Positions 36,759 through 44,993 of a stretch of DNA of 64,000 nt are shown piece by piece. Under the pieces are notes generated by a model. That model was not told the DNA's origin and did no database searches. It was given only the letters and a program-made list of their open reading frames with translations. Origin of the DNA: JBEKIK01 sp963838495 (GTDB lineage: Bacteria; Planctomycetota; Planctomycetia; Pirellulales; Thermoguttaceae). A program made the position numbers and the translations under genes. Position 1 is the first letter of the stretch. The number at the start of each line of letters is the position of its first letter. The DNA lies in NCBI GenBank assembly GCA_963838495.1, contig CAWIRC010000001.1:2418001-2482000 (forward strand), read 5' to 3'.

Positions 36759-38569
36759 ATGCCCCACCGGCTCAAAAAAACGCTGCTCGATTACCTGGTG
36801 ATCGCCATCAGCCCGGCGCTGATTATGCTGATGGTGGGGAGCCTGGTGTTTTTCTTGATTGAAGTTTTCTACCAGGGCAATTTTACGGGGCGGCTTTTGT
36901 ATATCTTCGCCTTGTTCGTGATGGCCGCGGTGCTTGTCGCCCGGATTTCGATTGAACAGGGCCGGGAGCGGGCGTTTTTGTTCGCCGTCCCATTGGGCAT
37001 AGTCACGTTGCTGGCCATCAACCGTTTCGTGCAGTTTCAGGGAGGGATTTTGGAGTCGCTCAGTTTCTTCATTAATCTCGGGCTGATCGCGGTGGTCTGG
37101 TGGTCGGCCGACAAGCTGACTTGGGACTGCACGCTTATAGACGAAGACCAGGAAGACACGGGCGAGGGGCTGCTGGAAGCGGTGGGATTGGAAAAATCGA
37201 GCAAGGGCGCGATGGAGCGGGAAATAGCGCCCCTGCCCGAGGTGCCGGAGGCGACCACGTCGCGCGACGAGCCGCCGAGCTGGTGGCACCGGTTCATCGA
37301 GCGGCGGCGCCGTCCGCACGCGCCGGGCGTTTGGGTGATTTACTTTTCACTGGCGGCATTGCCGCTTTTCGGCATCGGGCAGCTTTTCATTCCGGCAGCC
37401 AATCTGGCCGACCGGCAAAATGCGTTCAACCTGCTCTGCGTTTATACGGCCAGCGGTTTGGGACTGCTATTAACCACAAGTTTTTTGGGCCTGCGCCGCT
37501 ACTTGAGACAACGGCGGCAGGAAATGCCGCTTTCAATCGTCAATCTCTGGCTGATCGTGGGCGGCGCGATAATCGCGGGGGTGATGCTCGCGGCCATGCT
37601 CCTGCCGCGGCCGAATGCCGAATACGCCATATCGGCGCCGCCGTTTCGCATCGGCTCGCCCGATCAGCACGCCTCGCAGTACGGCGCGGGCCGAGAGGGC
37701 GTCGAGGAGAACCAGCCATCGGCCCAAAGCCAAGAGCGGCAAGACGAGCAATCGGGCTCCACGTCGCCGAACCGGCCGGGAAAGACGCCGTCGGACAAGG
37801 CGAATAAAGAGGAAAAGGCGGACAAGACGCCGGCGGACAAGGCGGATCAGCCGGCGTCGGATAAGACGACATCGGAAAAGCCAAAAAAACCGCCCGGTGC
37901 AAGCGGCAAATCCGCCGCCGAAAAACAATCGACCGGCACGCCCGGGGGCGGCGCCAAGATGGCAGCAAAGCCATGGACAATGTTCCCCCCGTCCGCTCAC
38001 TGCCGCGGATCGCGTTTGCCCCTGCGGATTCTTTGCTGGCTCTGTTCAAATGGATTTTTTACGCGGTGCTGATTCTTTTTGTGATATATACCGCGTGGCG
38101 GAATCGCGCCGAACTGCTGGCCGCGCTGAGCAACCTCGGGCAATGGCTCGCAGAGTTCTGGCACAATCTTTTTGCCGGAAAAACCCGCGAGGAAGAGGTA
38201 GACAGCGACCAACAGGCAGGTCCCCAGGCAAAAAAACCTCGGCCATTTTCCGAATTTACCGATCCATTCATCTCAGGCACGGCCGGGCGCCGTTCACCGG
38301 CCGAACTGGTGCGTTACACGTTTGAGGCCCTGGAGGCCTGGGCCTTGGAACACGGCGAGCCCCGGCAGGCGGATCAAACGCCACATGAATTTGCTCGGCG
38401 CCTGGCGGCGAAGTTCTCCACATTGGGCGAAGACGCCAGGCGGCTGGCCGACTTGTATTGCCAGGCGGCCTATGCTCCCGACGCCTTGCCCGCGGCCGGC
38501 GTGGAGCGATTGGCGCACCTGTGGCAGAATTTGCGGACGCAAGGGGCCCCCGCAACCATTGCGACGTGA
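36759..38569 (+). CDS. Multi-pass membrane protein with DUF4129-type C-terminal domain (one frameshift)
   Basis: MPHRLKKTLLDYLVIAISPAL at 36759 is the natural start. Six to seven hydrophobic helices lie in residues 8-290, in two groups separated by an acidic loop (LIDEDQEDTGEGL). A long linker rich in Lys, Asp and Ser with repeats such as KADKTPADKADQPASDK follows. The frame then shifts near 37960 and continues NVPPVRSLPRIAFA, a helix (WIFYAVLILFVIYTAW) and a helical domain with SPAELVRYTFEALEAWALEH and TPHEFARRLA, the pattern of DUF4129. A MoxR/DUF58/DUF4129 set is common, usually with a transglutaminase core that I do not see here. It may be one protein or two overlapping genes. Confidence 0.7.
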
Positions 38570-38601
38570 CAAGGGGATGCCGATAGTTTCCTGCTTATAA
38601 T

Positions 38602-38626
38602 GTCCGGTGTGTGCATCGGGGGCTAA
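38602..38626. repeat. GGGGGCTAAAT-type palindrome, degenerate copy 4
   Basis: CCGGTGTGTGCATCGGGGGC then TAAA, 33 bp after the DUF4129 stop. Confidence 0.55.
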
Positions 38627-38664
38627 AAAACCATAATAAATGCTGTATTATGTCGAGAAAACTC

Positions 38665-38700
38665 CGGGAGCGACCACGCTACGCGTGGTGCCCCCCGGGT
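38665..38700. repeat. ACCATGC-type palindrome, copy 3 with extended outer arms
   Basis: ACCACGC-TA-CGCGTGGT inner hairpin, with CCGGG...CCCGGG outer arms, 38 bp before the ECF sigma gene. Confidence 0.65.
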
Positions 38701-38737
38701 TAAACTTTTTTCAAAATTGGCTTGACCTTTCACGACC

Positions 38738-39316
38738 TTGAGCGTCTTATACTTAGTCAATCCGAATTTGACGGCGTTTGAGCGTCCGCGCCCGGAGCAT
38801 ACCGAAGCGGTGAATGATCTGTTTGAACAGTACGTTCCGCGAGTTTATCGGTTTGCCCTGCGGCTGACCGGAAACCGGGACGACGCCGAAGACCTCGCAC
38901 AAGCGGCGATGTTAAGAGCGTGGAAAGACCGTGCTCGGCTGCGCGATTCGAGCGCGGCAAAAAGTTGGCTATTTACCATCGCGGCCAATCTATGGCGGAG
39001 CGGAATGCGGCGCAAAGGCCGAGAGGAGCGGCTACTGAACAACGCCGGACAATTCGGTCGTCGCCGGATTTCGGTTCCGGACGAAGATATTATCGTCAAA
39101 GAGGATTTACTGCGGGTGCGGGAAACAATGGACGCCCTGCCCGGGCGGCAGCGGGAAGTTTTGTACCTGCACGCCTGCGAGGCCTTTTCGCTGGCCGAGA
39201 TCGCCGAAATCCTGGCTTTAAGCCCGCAGGCGGTAAAGGCCAGCCTGTCGCTGGCCCGCAAACGCATGCGGGAAAAACTTCAGGATCTATATAGTATGCG
39301 TTCGCCCGTAAAGTGA
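38738..39316 (+). CDS. ECF sigma factor
   Basis: 192 aa starting from a TTG; no ATG lies near the correct start. Region 2: LFEQYVPRVYRFALRLTGN, DDAEDLAQAAMLRAW and KSWLFTIAANLW; region 4: MDALPGRQREVLYLHACEAF and LAEIAEILALSPQAVKASLS. The length and order are standard. It overlaps the following anti-sigma gene (GTGA), the usual sign of translational coupling. It is distinct from the kinase-paired sigma at 31.7 kb. Confidence 0.9.
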   Translation: MSVLYLVNPNLTAFERPRPEHTEAVNDLFEQYVPRVYRFALRLTGNRDDAEDLAQAAMLRAWKDRARLRDSSAAKSWLFTIAANLWRSGMRRKGREERLLNNAGQFGRRRISVPDEDIIVKEDLLRVRETMDALPGRQREVLYLHACEAFSLAEIAEILALSPQAVKASLSLARKRMREKLQDLYSMRSPVK

Positions 39317-39885
39317 GTTTGAAAATGAAACAATCGCCTTGCGATCAACTCGACGGCTATATGCTTGGTTGGCTTTCGCCCGATGAGACAACGGTATTCG
39401 AGCGACATTTGGCAGATTGTCCGGAATGCCGCCGCCAGCAGGCCCTGCAGCAATCGATTGACCGGATATTAACCGGAGCAGAACAGTCGGTGGATGCGAT
39501 TCCCCAAGGACTGGTCAACCGCGCCTGGCAGCGGGTCCGGACAACGGAGCGGCGCAAAACGCTGCGACGGGCCGTCATTTTTGCCGCTGCGGCGGCATTA
39601 TTGATATCGGTCATTATCGGAAAATTCCCATTTTGGACTTCCAGCCATCTGCCAGCCCGAGACATCGCCGCATCGCAAAACACCGCGGCAACGCCGGGAA
39701 TTGCGGCCTTGAATTTGCCCGCCGGGAAGTCCGGGAACCTAAAGGCGTCTGCACGCGTGGCAATGGCCGATCCTTCATCCGGGATCGTGGTGGAGCGCCA
39801 AACCCGAGATCCTAGTATCAAACTGGTTTGGATTTATCCAATCGCAAAACCGGCTGTAACGCCGGAGGAACGGACAGACGAGTAG
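39313..39885 (+). CDS. Zinc-finger anti-sigma factor, membrane-anchored
   Basis: 190 aa from the overlapping GTG (an ATG at 39325 is also possible). The zinc-finger anti-sigma motif is H-x3-C-x2-C in FERHLADCPECRRQ, preceded by LDGYMLGWLSPDE. A single transmembrane helix (AVIFAAAAALLISVIIG) lies near residue 95, so the finger binds the sigma factor in the cytoplasm and about 75 residues face outside. Coupling to the sigma gene and the following secretin_N gene suggests a three-gene envelope-response operon. Confidence 0.87.
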   Translation: MSLKMKQSPCDQLDGYMLGWLSPDETTVFERHLADCPECRRQQALQQSIDRILTGAEQSVDAIPQGLVNRAWQRVRTTERRKTLRRAVIFAAAAALLISVIIGKFPFWTSSHLPARDIAASQNTAATPGIAALNLPAGKSGNLKASARVAMADPSSGIVVERQTRDPSIKLVWIYPIAKPAVTPEERTDE

Positions 39886-39925
39886 ATTTCTCTCACACAA
39901 AATTAATCATATGAGGAGTAAGACG

Positions 39926-40825
39926 ATGAAGAAATTAGTGCAAATTATATCACTGATTCCAAGCCTGGCGGCAATGCTGGCGCTGGCTTGCGTTTCCGCC
40001 GATCCGGCGTTCGGGCAAGAACCGACGCGAGAACCGATTTCTAGGAGACCAATGGGCAGAGAGCCCCAGCCTCAGCCTCCTCAGGGTCAGCCGGAAGATA
40101 AAACGGTTAGCATTTTTAACCTTAAATATAGCGACGCCGAAACCATGGCCCGCATTCTCGCACAAATAATACCTGGATTAAACGTGGCTATTGACCAGCG
40201 AAACAACGCCATTGTGGTGGCGGGCACGAAAGAAAATGCGCAAACTGCGGATGCTATTTTGAGACAATTGGATTCCAGCAGCACACACGAAAAAGAGCGT
40301 TCTTCACCGGTGAGCATCCGGCTGGTGTGGCTTGTTGAAGGGGACGAGGGCGCGGACCCGCCGGCGGAATATTTGAAAGGAGTAGTTGACGAACTCCGCC
40401 GCCAAGGATTAAAGAACCTGGGTCAAGTGGCGCAGACCGTGGTAAGAAGCAAATACGGGAATAATTTTCATATTTCCTGTTCGCCGCTGCTGGAGAATAA
40501 ACCGACTGAGCTTAGCGCCGATGGAGTGATATTGGTTGGGGGCGAACTTGAGATTCACATTGTTGCCAACCGGGCCGGCGGACCCGAGCCGGGAGCGGCA
40601 TCGCCGCCGGAAGGGCCGGGGCCGAACAGCCCCGGGGCGGGCCGCCAGCCAGATCCCTACTACGGCAGACCTCCACGGCAGAGTTCGGTGGCGGTTGCCG
40701 AAAAACTGACGGATCTCAACGTGCATACAGCTTTTAAAACCAACGAATATATTGTCTTGGCTATGGCTCCAATCAAGAAAATTACCTCCGTGTTCGTGAT
40801 CCAGATCACCGAGAATAATCCGTAA
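39926..40825 (+). CDS. Secreted protein with a secretin_N-type domain
   Basis: Start taken at 39926 (MKKLVQIISLIPSLAAMLAL) because GAGGAG is 7 bases upstream; the ATG at 39911 overlaps that site. A signal peptide ends near DPAFGQ. After a Pro-rich stretch, residues 55-110 (VSIFNLKYSDAETMARILAQ, NAIVVAGTKENAQTADAILR) form one secretin N1/N2-type domain. The rest is unassigned, with a Gly/Pro-rich segment at 215-255 and a C-terminal strand region. There is no secretin pore domain, so it is not a full secretin. About 299 aa. Likely a target or sensor of the upstream ECF pair. Confidence 0.75.
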   Translation: MKKLVQIISLIPSLAAMLALACVSADPAFGQEPTREPISRRPMGREPQPQPPQGQPEDKTVSIFNLKYSDAETMARILAQIIPGLNVAIDQRNNAIVVAGTKENAQTADAILRQLDSSSTHEKERSSPVSIRLVWLVEGDEGADPPAEYLKGVVDELRRQGLKNLGQVAQTVVRSKYGNNFHISCSPLLENKPTELSADGVILVGGELEIHIVANRAGGPEPGAASPPEGPGPNSPGAGRQPDPYYGRPPRQSSVAVAEKLTDLNVHTAFKTNEYIVLAMAPIKKITSVFVIQITENNP

Positions 40826-40846
40826 CGCGACGGAAAACGGCAAGCA

Positions 40847-40876
40847 AAGCCCCCGGTGTGTTCACCGAGGGCTAAA
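40847..40876. repeat. GGGGGCTAAAT-type palindrome, copy 5
   Basis: AAGCCCCCGGTG-TGTT-CACCGAGGGC then TAAAT, 21 bp after the stop of the secretin_N gene. Confidence 0.8.
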
Positions 40877-41087
40877 TTAAATGAGAACAAAACAAAAAAA
40901 CAACATCAAAAAGACGCTAACGCCGCTTTCTTGAACTGCGGCATTCTTTTTAAATCATTTAATCCGCAATTTTCTTCTTAAGCGGTATCGAAACCGGAAA
41001 ACCCTGACCGGGGCAGGCAGGCTTGCTTGATCCGGCGGTTTTGGTAGGCTTTGAAATAGTAGGCTTTACAATAAGTATGGACAATTG

Positions 41088-41160
41088 CGCCCGGTAGCTC
41101 AGGGGATAGAGCACTGGTTTCCTAAACCAGTGGTCACAGGTTCGAATCCTGTCCGGGGTA
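41088..41160 (+). tRNA. tRNA-Arg (anticodon CCU)
   Basis: Cloverleaf by eye: D-arm GCTCAGGGGATAGAGC, anticodon arm CTGGT-TTCCTAA-ACCAG with anticodon CCT, T-arm ACAGG-TTCGAAT-CCTGT, discriminator A and no encoded CCA. The acceptor stem reads CGCCCGG against CCGGGGT: the inner five pairs are good while the outer two (positions 1 and 2) do not pair, unlike the normal GCCCCGG form. It reads AGG codons. A T-rich stretch follows the gene. Confidence 0.93.
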
Positions 41161-41673
41161 TTTTTTCTTCTATCGTTTCGCGGCAGTTTCTAACCTCTTG
41201 AAGTCCAAGAAGTAACGTCAAGTCCCCTTGCGCAAATTGCGAAACGTCAAAACATTGCGCCCGAAGTTCCGCAGTGCTCATCTACCCTTCGCTGGTATGG
41301 TTTTCGAGGAAGATTGAGGAAAATCGATGCCGTTTTACGGAAAATGGCATGGCACCAATATAGGCGCCTTTTCCAAAACCTCGGCGCCACTGTTCGCGCC
41401 TTTCAAAGATCGCCCCTGGTAGTAGTACCACTGCCTTGCGCGATGAGAGAATTACTTTTTTCATAATGAAAGTTTTTCGACTATTTAACCTGGAAAAGTT
41501 CAATAGCGTTCTGGAGGGTGTGGAAACGTTTTGCTATCGTGTCGCGCGGTCCTCCCGCCTTACTCCGGTCATCATGCAAAACTATAAGTAATTCTAGTTG
41601 TTGCAATGATGTCGCTGAGGGGACCAATAATACAATCACATGATTAACCGGAAAAAGCTGGGAGGTGCAGGGA
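41161..41673. other. 513-bp gap after the tRNA
   Basis: Starts with a T-rich run right after the tRNA, which may end its transcript. No convincing gene: the minus-strand frame at 41099-41281 reads back through the tRNA, and that at 41282-41503 has no motif. Base composition is mixed. It could be an eroded gene next to the GAF fragment. Confidence 0.4.
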
Positions 41674-42078
41674 ATGCTACACAGTAGTCACCCACCGCGT
41701 AAGGGCGGGCTTGGTGATAAAGCTATAAACACCGGCCAGCCCTTGTGGATCACAGATCCCGCTCAGAATCACGACGATTTGGAGTTGCGACGCAGCAACA
41801 GGAAAGTCTACGATGAAGAAGGAATCCATACGATGGTAGCGATTCCGCTTCTGGTTGAACCCTTTCACAAAAGGGCAACCACCCCTTTTTTAGAAAATAA
41901 TGTAAGTCGATCCGGACAGGGCGTTGTGTATGCCGTATTTGGCGAGGAGCCTGATTTAAGGGATGTAAAGAATAAAAAGGTCCACCACTTCACACAAGAA
42001 GAGATTCGCCGGCTGCGGTTATTCGCCAAATCGGCGGCGGACGCCATCTTCCAGGAAAGCAAAATCGATTTGTATTGA
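41674..42078 (+). pseudogene. GAF-domain fragment
   Basis: 134 aa from an ATG with GGAGG 8 bases upstream. LGDKAINTGQPLWITDPAQN, GIHTMVAIPLLV, GVVYAVFGEEPDL and FTQEEIRRLRLFAKSAADAI are the later strands and the C-terminal helix of a GAF domain. The first strands and any output domain are missing, so this looks like the end of a larger sensor. It could still be translated as a stand-alone protein. The next gene, a broken phosphofructokinase, also suggests a region under weak selection or poorly sequenced. Confidence 0.55.
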
Positions 42079-42226
42079 GCACTGGATTAGCAAAAAATTA
42101 GGAAATTGTTTTCATGGTTAGCCTCCCGGTTGATCCAAACAATCTGCTGAACTAAAATAACATGAAGTGATGTTTTGGGTGTTCGGAAAGATTAAATGGA
42201 TGATCGTTAATTCGAGGAGTTATCAA

Positions 42227-43286
42227 ATGTCGCGAGGGACGATGAATTCACAAGAAGCGATCGCTATCCTTACCAGCGGCGGAAATTGCCCGGGTCTTAA
42301 CGACGCGATCTGTGGAGTAATACAACGTGCACAAGAGGCCAAACTCAGGGCATTGGGCGTGCCTAATGGTTTCGAAGGTTTGTTAACACCGGTCGAGTTA
42401 ACAGAGATTCGGGCAAGCTTGCAAGACTTGCGAAGGCGGCCGGGCAGCATACTGGGTCTCTGCGCGTCAATCCCGCACCGGCCGGAAAAGAGGAGCAATT
42501 TAAAGAGAATTGCAGGTTGATTGCCGAAAAGATACGCAATCACAATATCCGATTCGTCATAGCAATTGGAGGCGACGATACGCTTCGATCAGCCGGCCGC
42601 CTGGTAGAGGCGGGAGTTTTGCGCGAACGGCGTTCCCAAAACTATCGACAACGATATTGCCGCGACAGAACGCACCTTCGGATTCGAAACAGCGGTGGAG
42701 GTCGGAAAAGAACACGCCGCCGGCATGAGGATCGAGGCCGAGTTGTACCGTCGCACGTCAATCGTCGAAACCATGGGCAGATACTCCGGATGGATCGCAC
42801 TTGAAGTAGGGGATCGAGCGGGGGCAGACATTATCCTTATCCCCGAAGTCGTCGTACCGATGAAAAATATCGTTGAAAGAGTACTAAAGACAATGGAAGA
42901 AAAAGGAAATGCATTGATTGTGGTATCCGAGGGGTTCAATATCGACGGGGAACTTACATGCTCCGAAGGCGACATCGATCCTTATGGGCATCAAAAATTG
43001 GGAGGTGTGGGTTTTGCTCTCCAAAGCCGGCTGAAGAAAGAGGGAATTATTTCTACCTCTATGGCAGTAAGTTACGCTCATCGGTTTGGGTCGCCAACAG
43101 AACAGGATGCCGATTTTGCCCATGATCTAGGGTACAAAGCAGCGGACGTCGCTATGCAAGGGCAGTATGGAGTTGTCTCTGTTCTGCGCAGGTAAAATTA
43201 CCGTCGCCCCTCTCGCGGAAGTAAAAGCCGGCCGACAGGTGCCCGCAGAACTTTACGATTCAAAATCGCTCAAGAAGCGAAAATAG
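42227..43286 (+). pseudogene. Second pyrophosphate-type 6-phosphofructokinase (several frameshifts)
   Basis: GAGGAG lies 7 bases before the ATG at 42227. Blocks in order over changing frames: AIAILTSGGNCPGLNDAICG, RFVIAIGGDDTLRSAGRLVE, VPKTIDNDIAATERTFGFET, SIVETMGRYSGWIALEVGDR, ALIVVSEGFNIDGE, AVSYAHRFGSP and, after the last shift near 43187, GKITVAPLAEVKAGRQVPAE. Shifts also fall near 42480 and between 42600 and 42690. GGDD and PKTIDND again mark a PPi enzyme. It is shorter and more diverged than the copy at 6.2 kb, being closer to the 350-aa class. Either decayed or mis-sequenced. Confidence 0.75.
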
Positions 43287-43496
43287 GATTATGGGCATCG
43301 CCCTTCAACGTTCTCGAACGTTTTCTTTGTAATTTGCGGCGCCCGGGGGATACCCTTGTTTTTCCAAGAAAATGCGATATGTTCGGGGAATTATTTAAGG
43401 GGCCGTAGATCAGGATTCAGGGTTCGGAATATTGGTAGCCGGTTCAAAGCCGAATTTTGATCTATAGCCGCCGGACCCGCGTTGGAGGGCGGATAC

Positions 43497-44177
43497 TTGA
43501 ATAACGAATCGGCCGTATTCATTGTGGACGACGATCCCGGGGTGCGCAAGTCGCTGACTTCGCTGATGCGCTCGATAGACCTGGAAACGGCCGTTTTTCA
43601 TTCGGCCCGGGAGTTTTTGGACTTTTACAATCCCCTGCAATCCGGCTGCCTGCTCTTGGAGGTGCGTCCCGGCGAGACGAGCGGTTTGGACTTGCTGGAA
43701 GGCATTAACAACCCCATACTCCGCGTGCGGGCGGTAGTGATTTCCGCGCATGGCGAGGTTCGCACCGTGGTTCGCGCGATGCGTGCCGGGGCGCTTAATT
43801 TCCTGGAAAAACCCTGCCGCAACCGGACGCTTTGGGAAGCCATACAAGAATGTTTTGCGTGGGATGCCGCCAACCGGCGTCGCCTGGTGCAATCGGCGAA
43901 AATATCCCGCCGATTGGAGCGCCTTACGCAAGGCGAATATGACGTTCTCATGCAAATCACGGAGGGCAAATCGAACAAGGGGATCGCCACGGAATTGTGC
44001 ATCAGCGTCCGCGCGGTGGAAGTCCGCCGCTCCAAGGTCATGAAAAAAATGAAGGCCGCCGCCTTGGCCGATCTGATTCGCATGACAACGTTGATCTCTT
44101 TTCCTGATGATGAAGATTTTATTAAGCGGACAACGGGAAAAATCACAAAATCCCTTAGCCTGATGCCCAAGGGCTGA
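43497..44177 (+). CDS. FixJ-like response regulator with Glu at the phosphorylation site
   Basis: Receiver plus LuxR-type helix-turn-helix. Start set at the TTG at 43497 because GGAGG is 8 bases upstream (the frame is open from 43482). The receiver has IVDDDPGVRKSLTSLM, the switch residue in VVISAHGEV and the conserved Lys in FLEKPCRN, but where FixJ has the phosphoacceptor Asp (LVLDVRMPG) this protein has Glu, in CLLLEVRPGETSGLD. The output domain is LTQGEYDVLMQITEGKSNKG with AVEVRRSKVMKKMKAA. Asp-to-Glu changes often mimic phosphorylation, so it may be constitutively active. No partner kinase is adjacent. Confidence 0.85.
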   Translation: MNNESAVFIVDDDPGVRKSLTSLMRSIDLETAVFHSAREFLDFYNPLQSGCLLLEVRPGETSGLDLLEGINNPILRVRAVVISAHGEVRTVVRAMRAGALNFLEKPCRNRTLWEAIQECFAWDAANRRRLVQSAKISRRLERLTQGEYDVLMQITEGKSNKGIATELCISVRAVEVRRSKVMKKMKAAALADLIRMTTLISFPDDEDFIKRTTGKITKSLSLMPKG

Positions 44178-44211
44178 ACACGACCTGAAAGTTGACCATT
44201 GGAGAAAGGCC

Positions 44212-44760
44212 ATGAAAATCTACTCTCGCCGGGGCGATTCGGGCGAAACGGACTTGCTGGGTAGGGCTCGGGTGTGGAAAAATTCGCCCCGCCTGGACGT
44301 GATCGGCACGCTCGACGAATTGAATTCCACGCTCGGGCTTATTCGCGTCGAACACCTGCCGGAGGAAATCGATCGAATCTTGGAGCGATTGCAGAATGAC
44401 TTGTTCAGCGCCGGGACCGAATTGGCCTCGGCCTCTCCGGCTCAATCGCCCTTACGGAGGATCGCGAAAGAGCACATACAGGCCTTGGAAGCGATAATAG
44501 ATCAATGCGAGGTCAAGTTGCCGGCAATCCAGGGGTTCATTCTGCCCGGCGGAGTCAGAGCCGCGGCGATGTTTCACGTTGCCCGGACGATCTGCCGTAG
44601 GGCTGAGCGACATTTGGCGGGTCTGGTTCAAAGCGATCCAAATGCTGTTTCGCCGGAGATGCTGGCGTACATAAATCGTTTAAGTGATTTATTTTTTGTT
44701 TTAGCGAGGTTATCCAATGCGCAGGCTGGAATAGGTGACGTATTTTGGAAAAAGGCGTGA
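44212..44760 (+). CDS. PduO-type cob(I)alamin adenosyltransferase
   Basis: 182 aa, intact. Transfers adenosyl from ATP to cob(I)alamin to make coenzyme B12. The ATP-binding N-terminus is YSRRGDSGETDLLGRARVWK, followed by DVIGTLDELNSTLGL. The later PduO blocks are FILPGGVRAAAMFHVARTICRRAER (seen in two pieces) and INRLSDLFFVLARLSN. It lies 34 bp after the FixJ-like gene on the same strand. No B12 riboswitch is visible upstream, and no B12-dependent enzyme is adjacent. Confidence 0.93.
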   Translation: MKIYSRRGDSGETDLLGRARVWKNSPRLDVIGTLDELNSTLGLIRVEHLPEEIDRILERLQNDLFSAGTELASASPAQSPLRRIAKEHIQALEAIIDQCEVKLPAIQGFILPGGVRAAAMFHVARTICRRAERHLAGLVQSDPNAVSPEMLAYINRLSDLFFVLARLSNAQAGIGDVFWKKA

Positions 44761-44924
44761 CCAAGGTGTTGTTTTTTTCTAATCGCCTATTCTTTAAACA
44801 TTTTATGCCTATTATATAGGCAAGATTTTCTATTTGGCGTTGTGAATTATCATTAAAAAAGAATTTCGCAATTAATCTGTTTATAACATCTTACGACCTT
44901 CCAGCGGCATGATACTACAGAAAT

Positions 44925-44940
44925 TGGCACGAAGATTGCT
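44925..44940 (+). promoter_or_regulatory. Sigma-54 (-24/-12) promoter of amt-glnB-glnD
   Basis: TGGCACGAAGATTGCT matches TGGCAC-N5-TTGCW at every fixed position. It lies 54 bp before the amt start codon, with transcription expected near 44952. Sigma-54 control of amt and glnB by nitrogen regulators is well known in other bacteria. Confidence 0.8.
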
Positions 44941-44993
44941 AAGAGCATTATTGTTCGCCTGCCAGGAAATTTTTTTCGCTGATGAGGTACAGA

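Noticed and set aside
36138..38072. A genuine RAYT-membrane protein fusion enzyme
   Set aside because: The downstream part has its own Met start, belongs with MoxR/DUF58, and the junction lies within a REP hairpin, so the joint frame is more likely an accident of insertion.
41099..41281. Minus-strand small protein through the tRNA
   Set aside because: Its C-terminal part is the well-known spurious translation of an antisense tRNA (RTGFEPVTTGLG), and the rest shows no motif.
41161..41673. Integrase remnant or genomic island boundary beside tRNA-Arg
   Set aside because: No recombinase motifs and no second copy of the tRNA 3' end within the window.
44177..44211. Cobalamin riboswitch before the adenosyltransferase
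   Set aside because: Only 34 bases separate it from the upstream gene, far too few, and no B12-box-like sequence is present.
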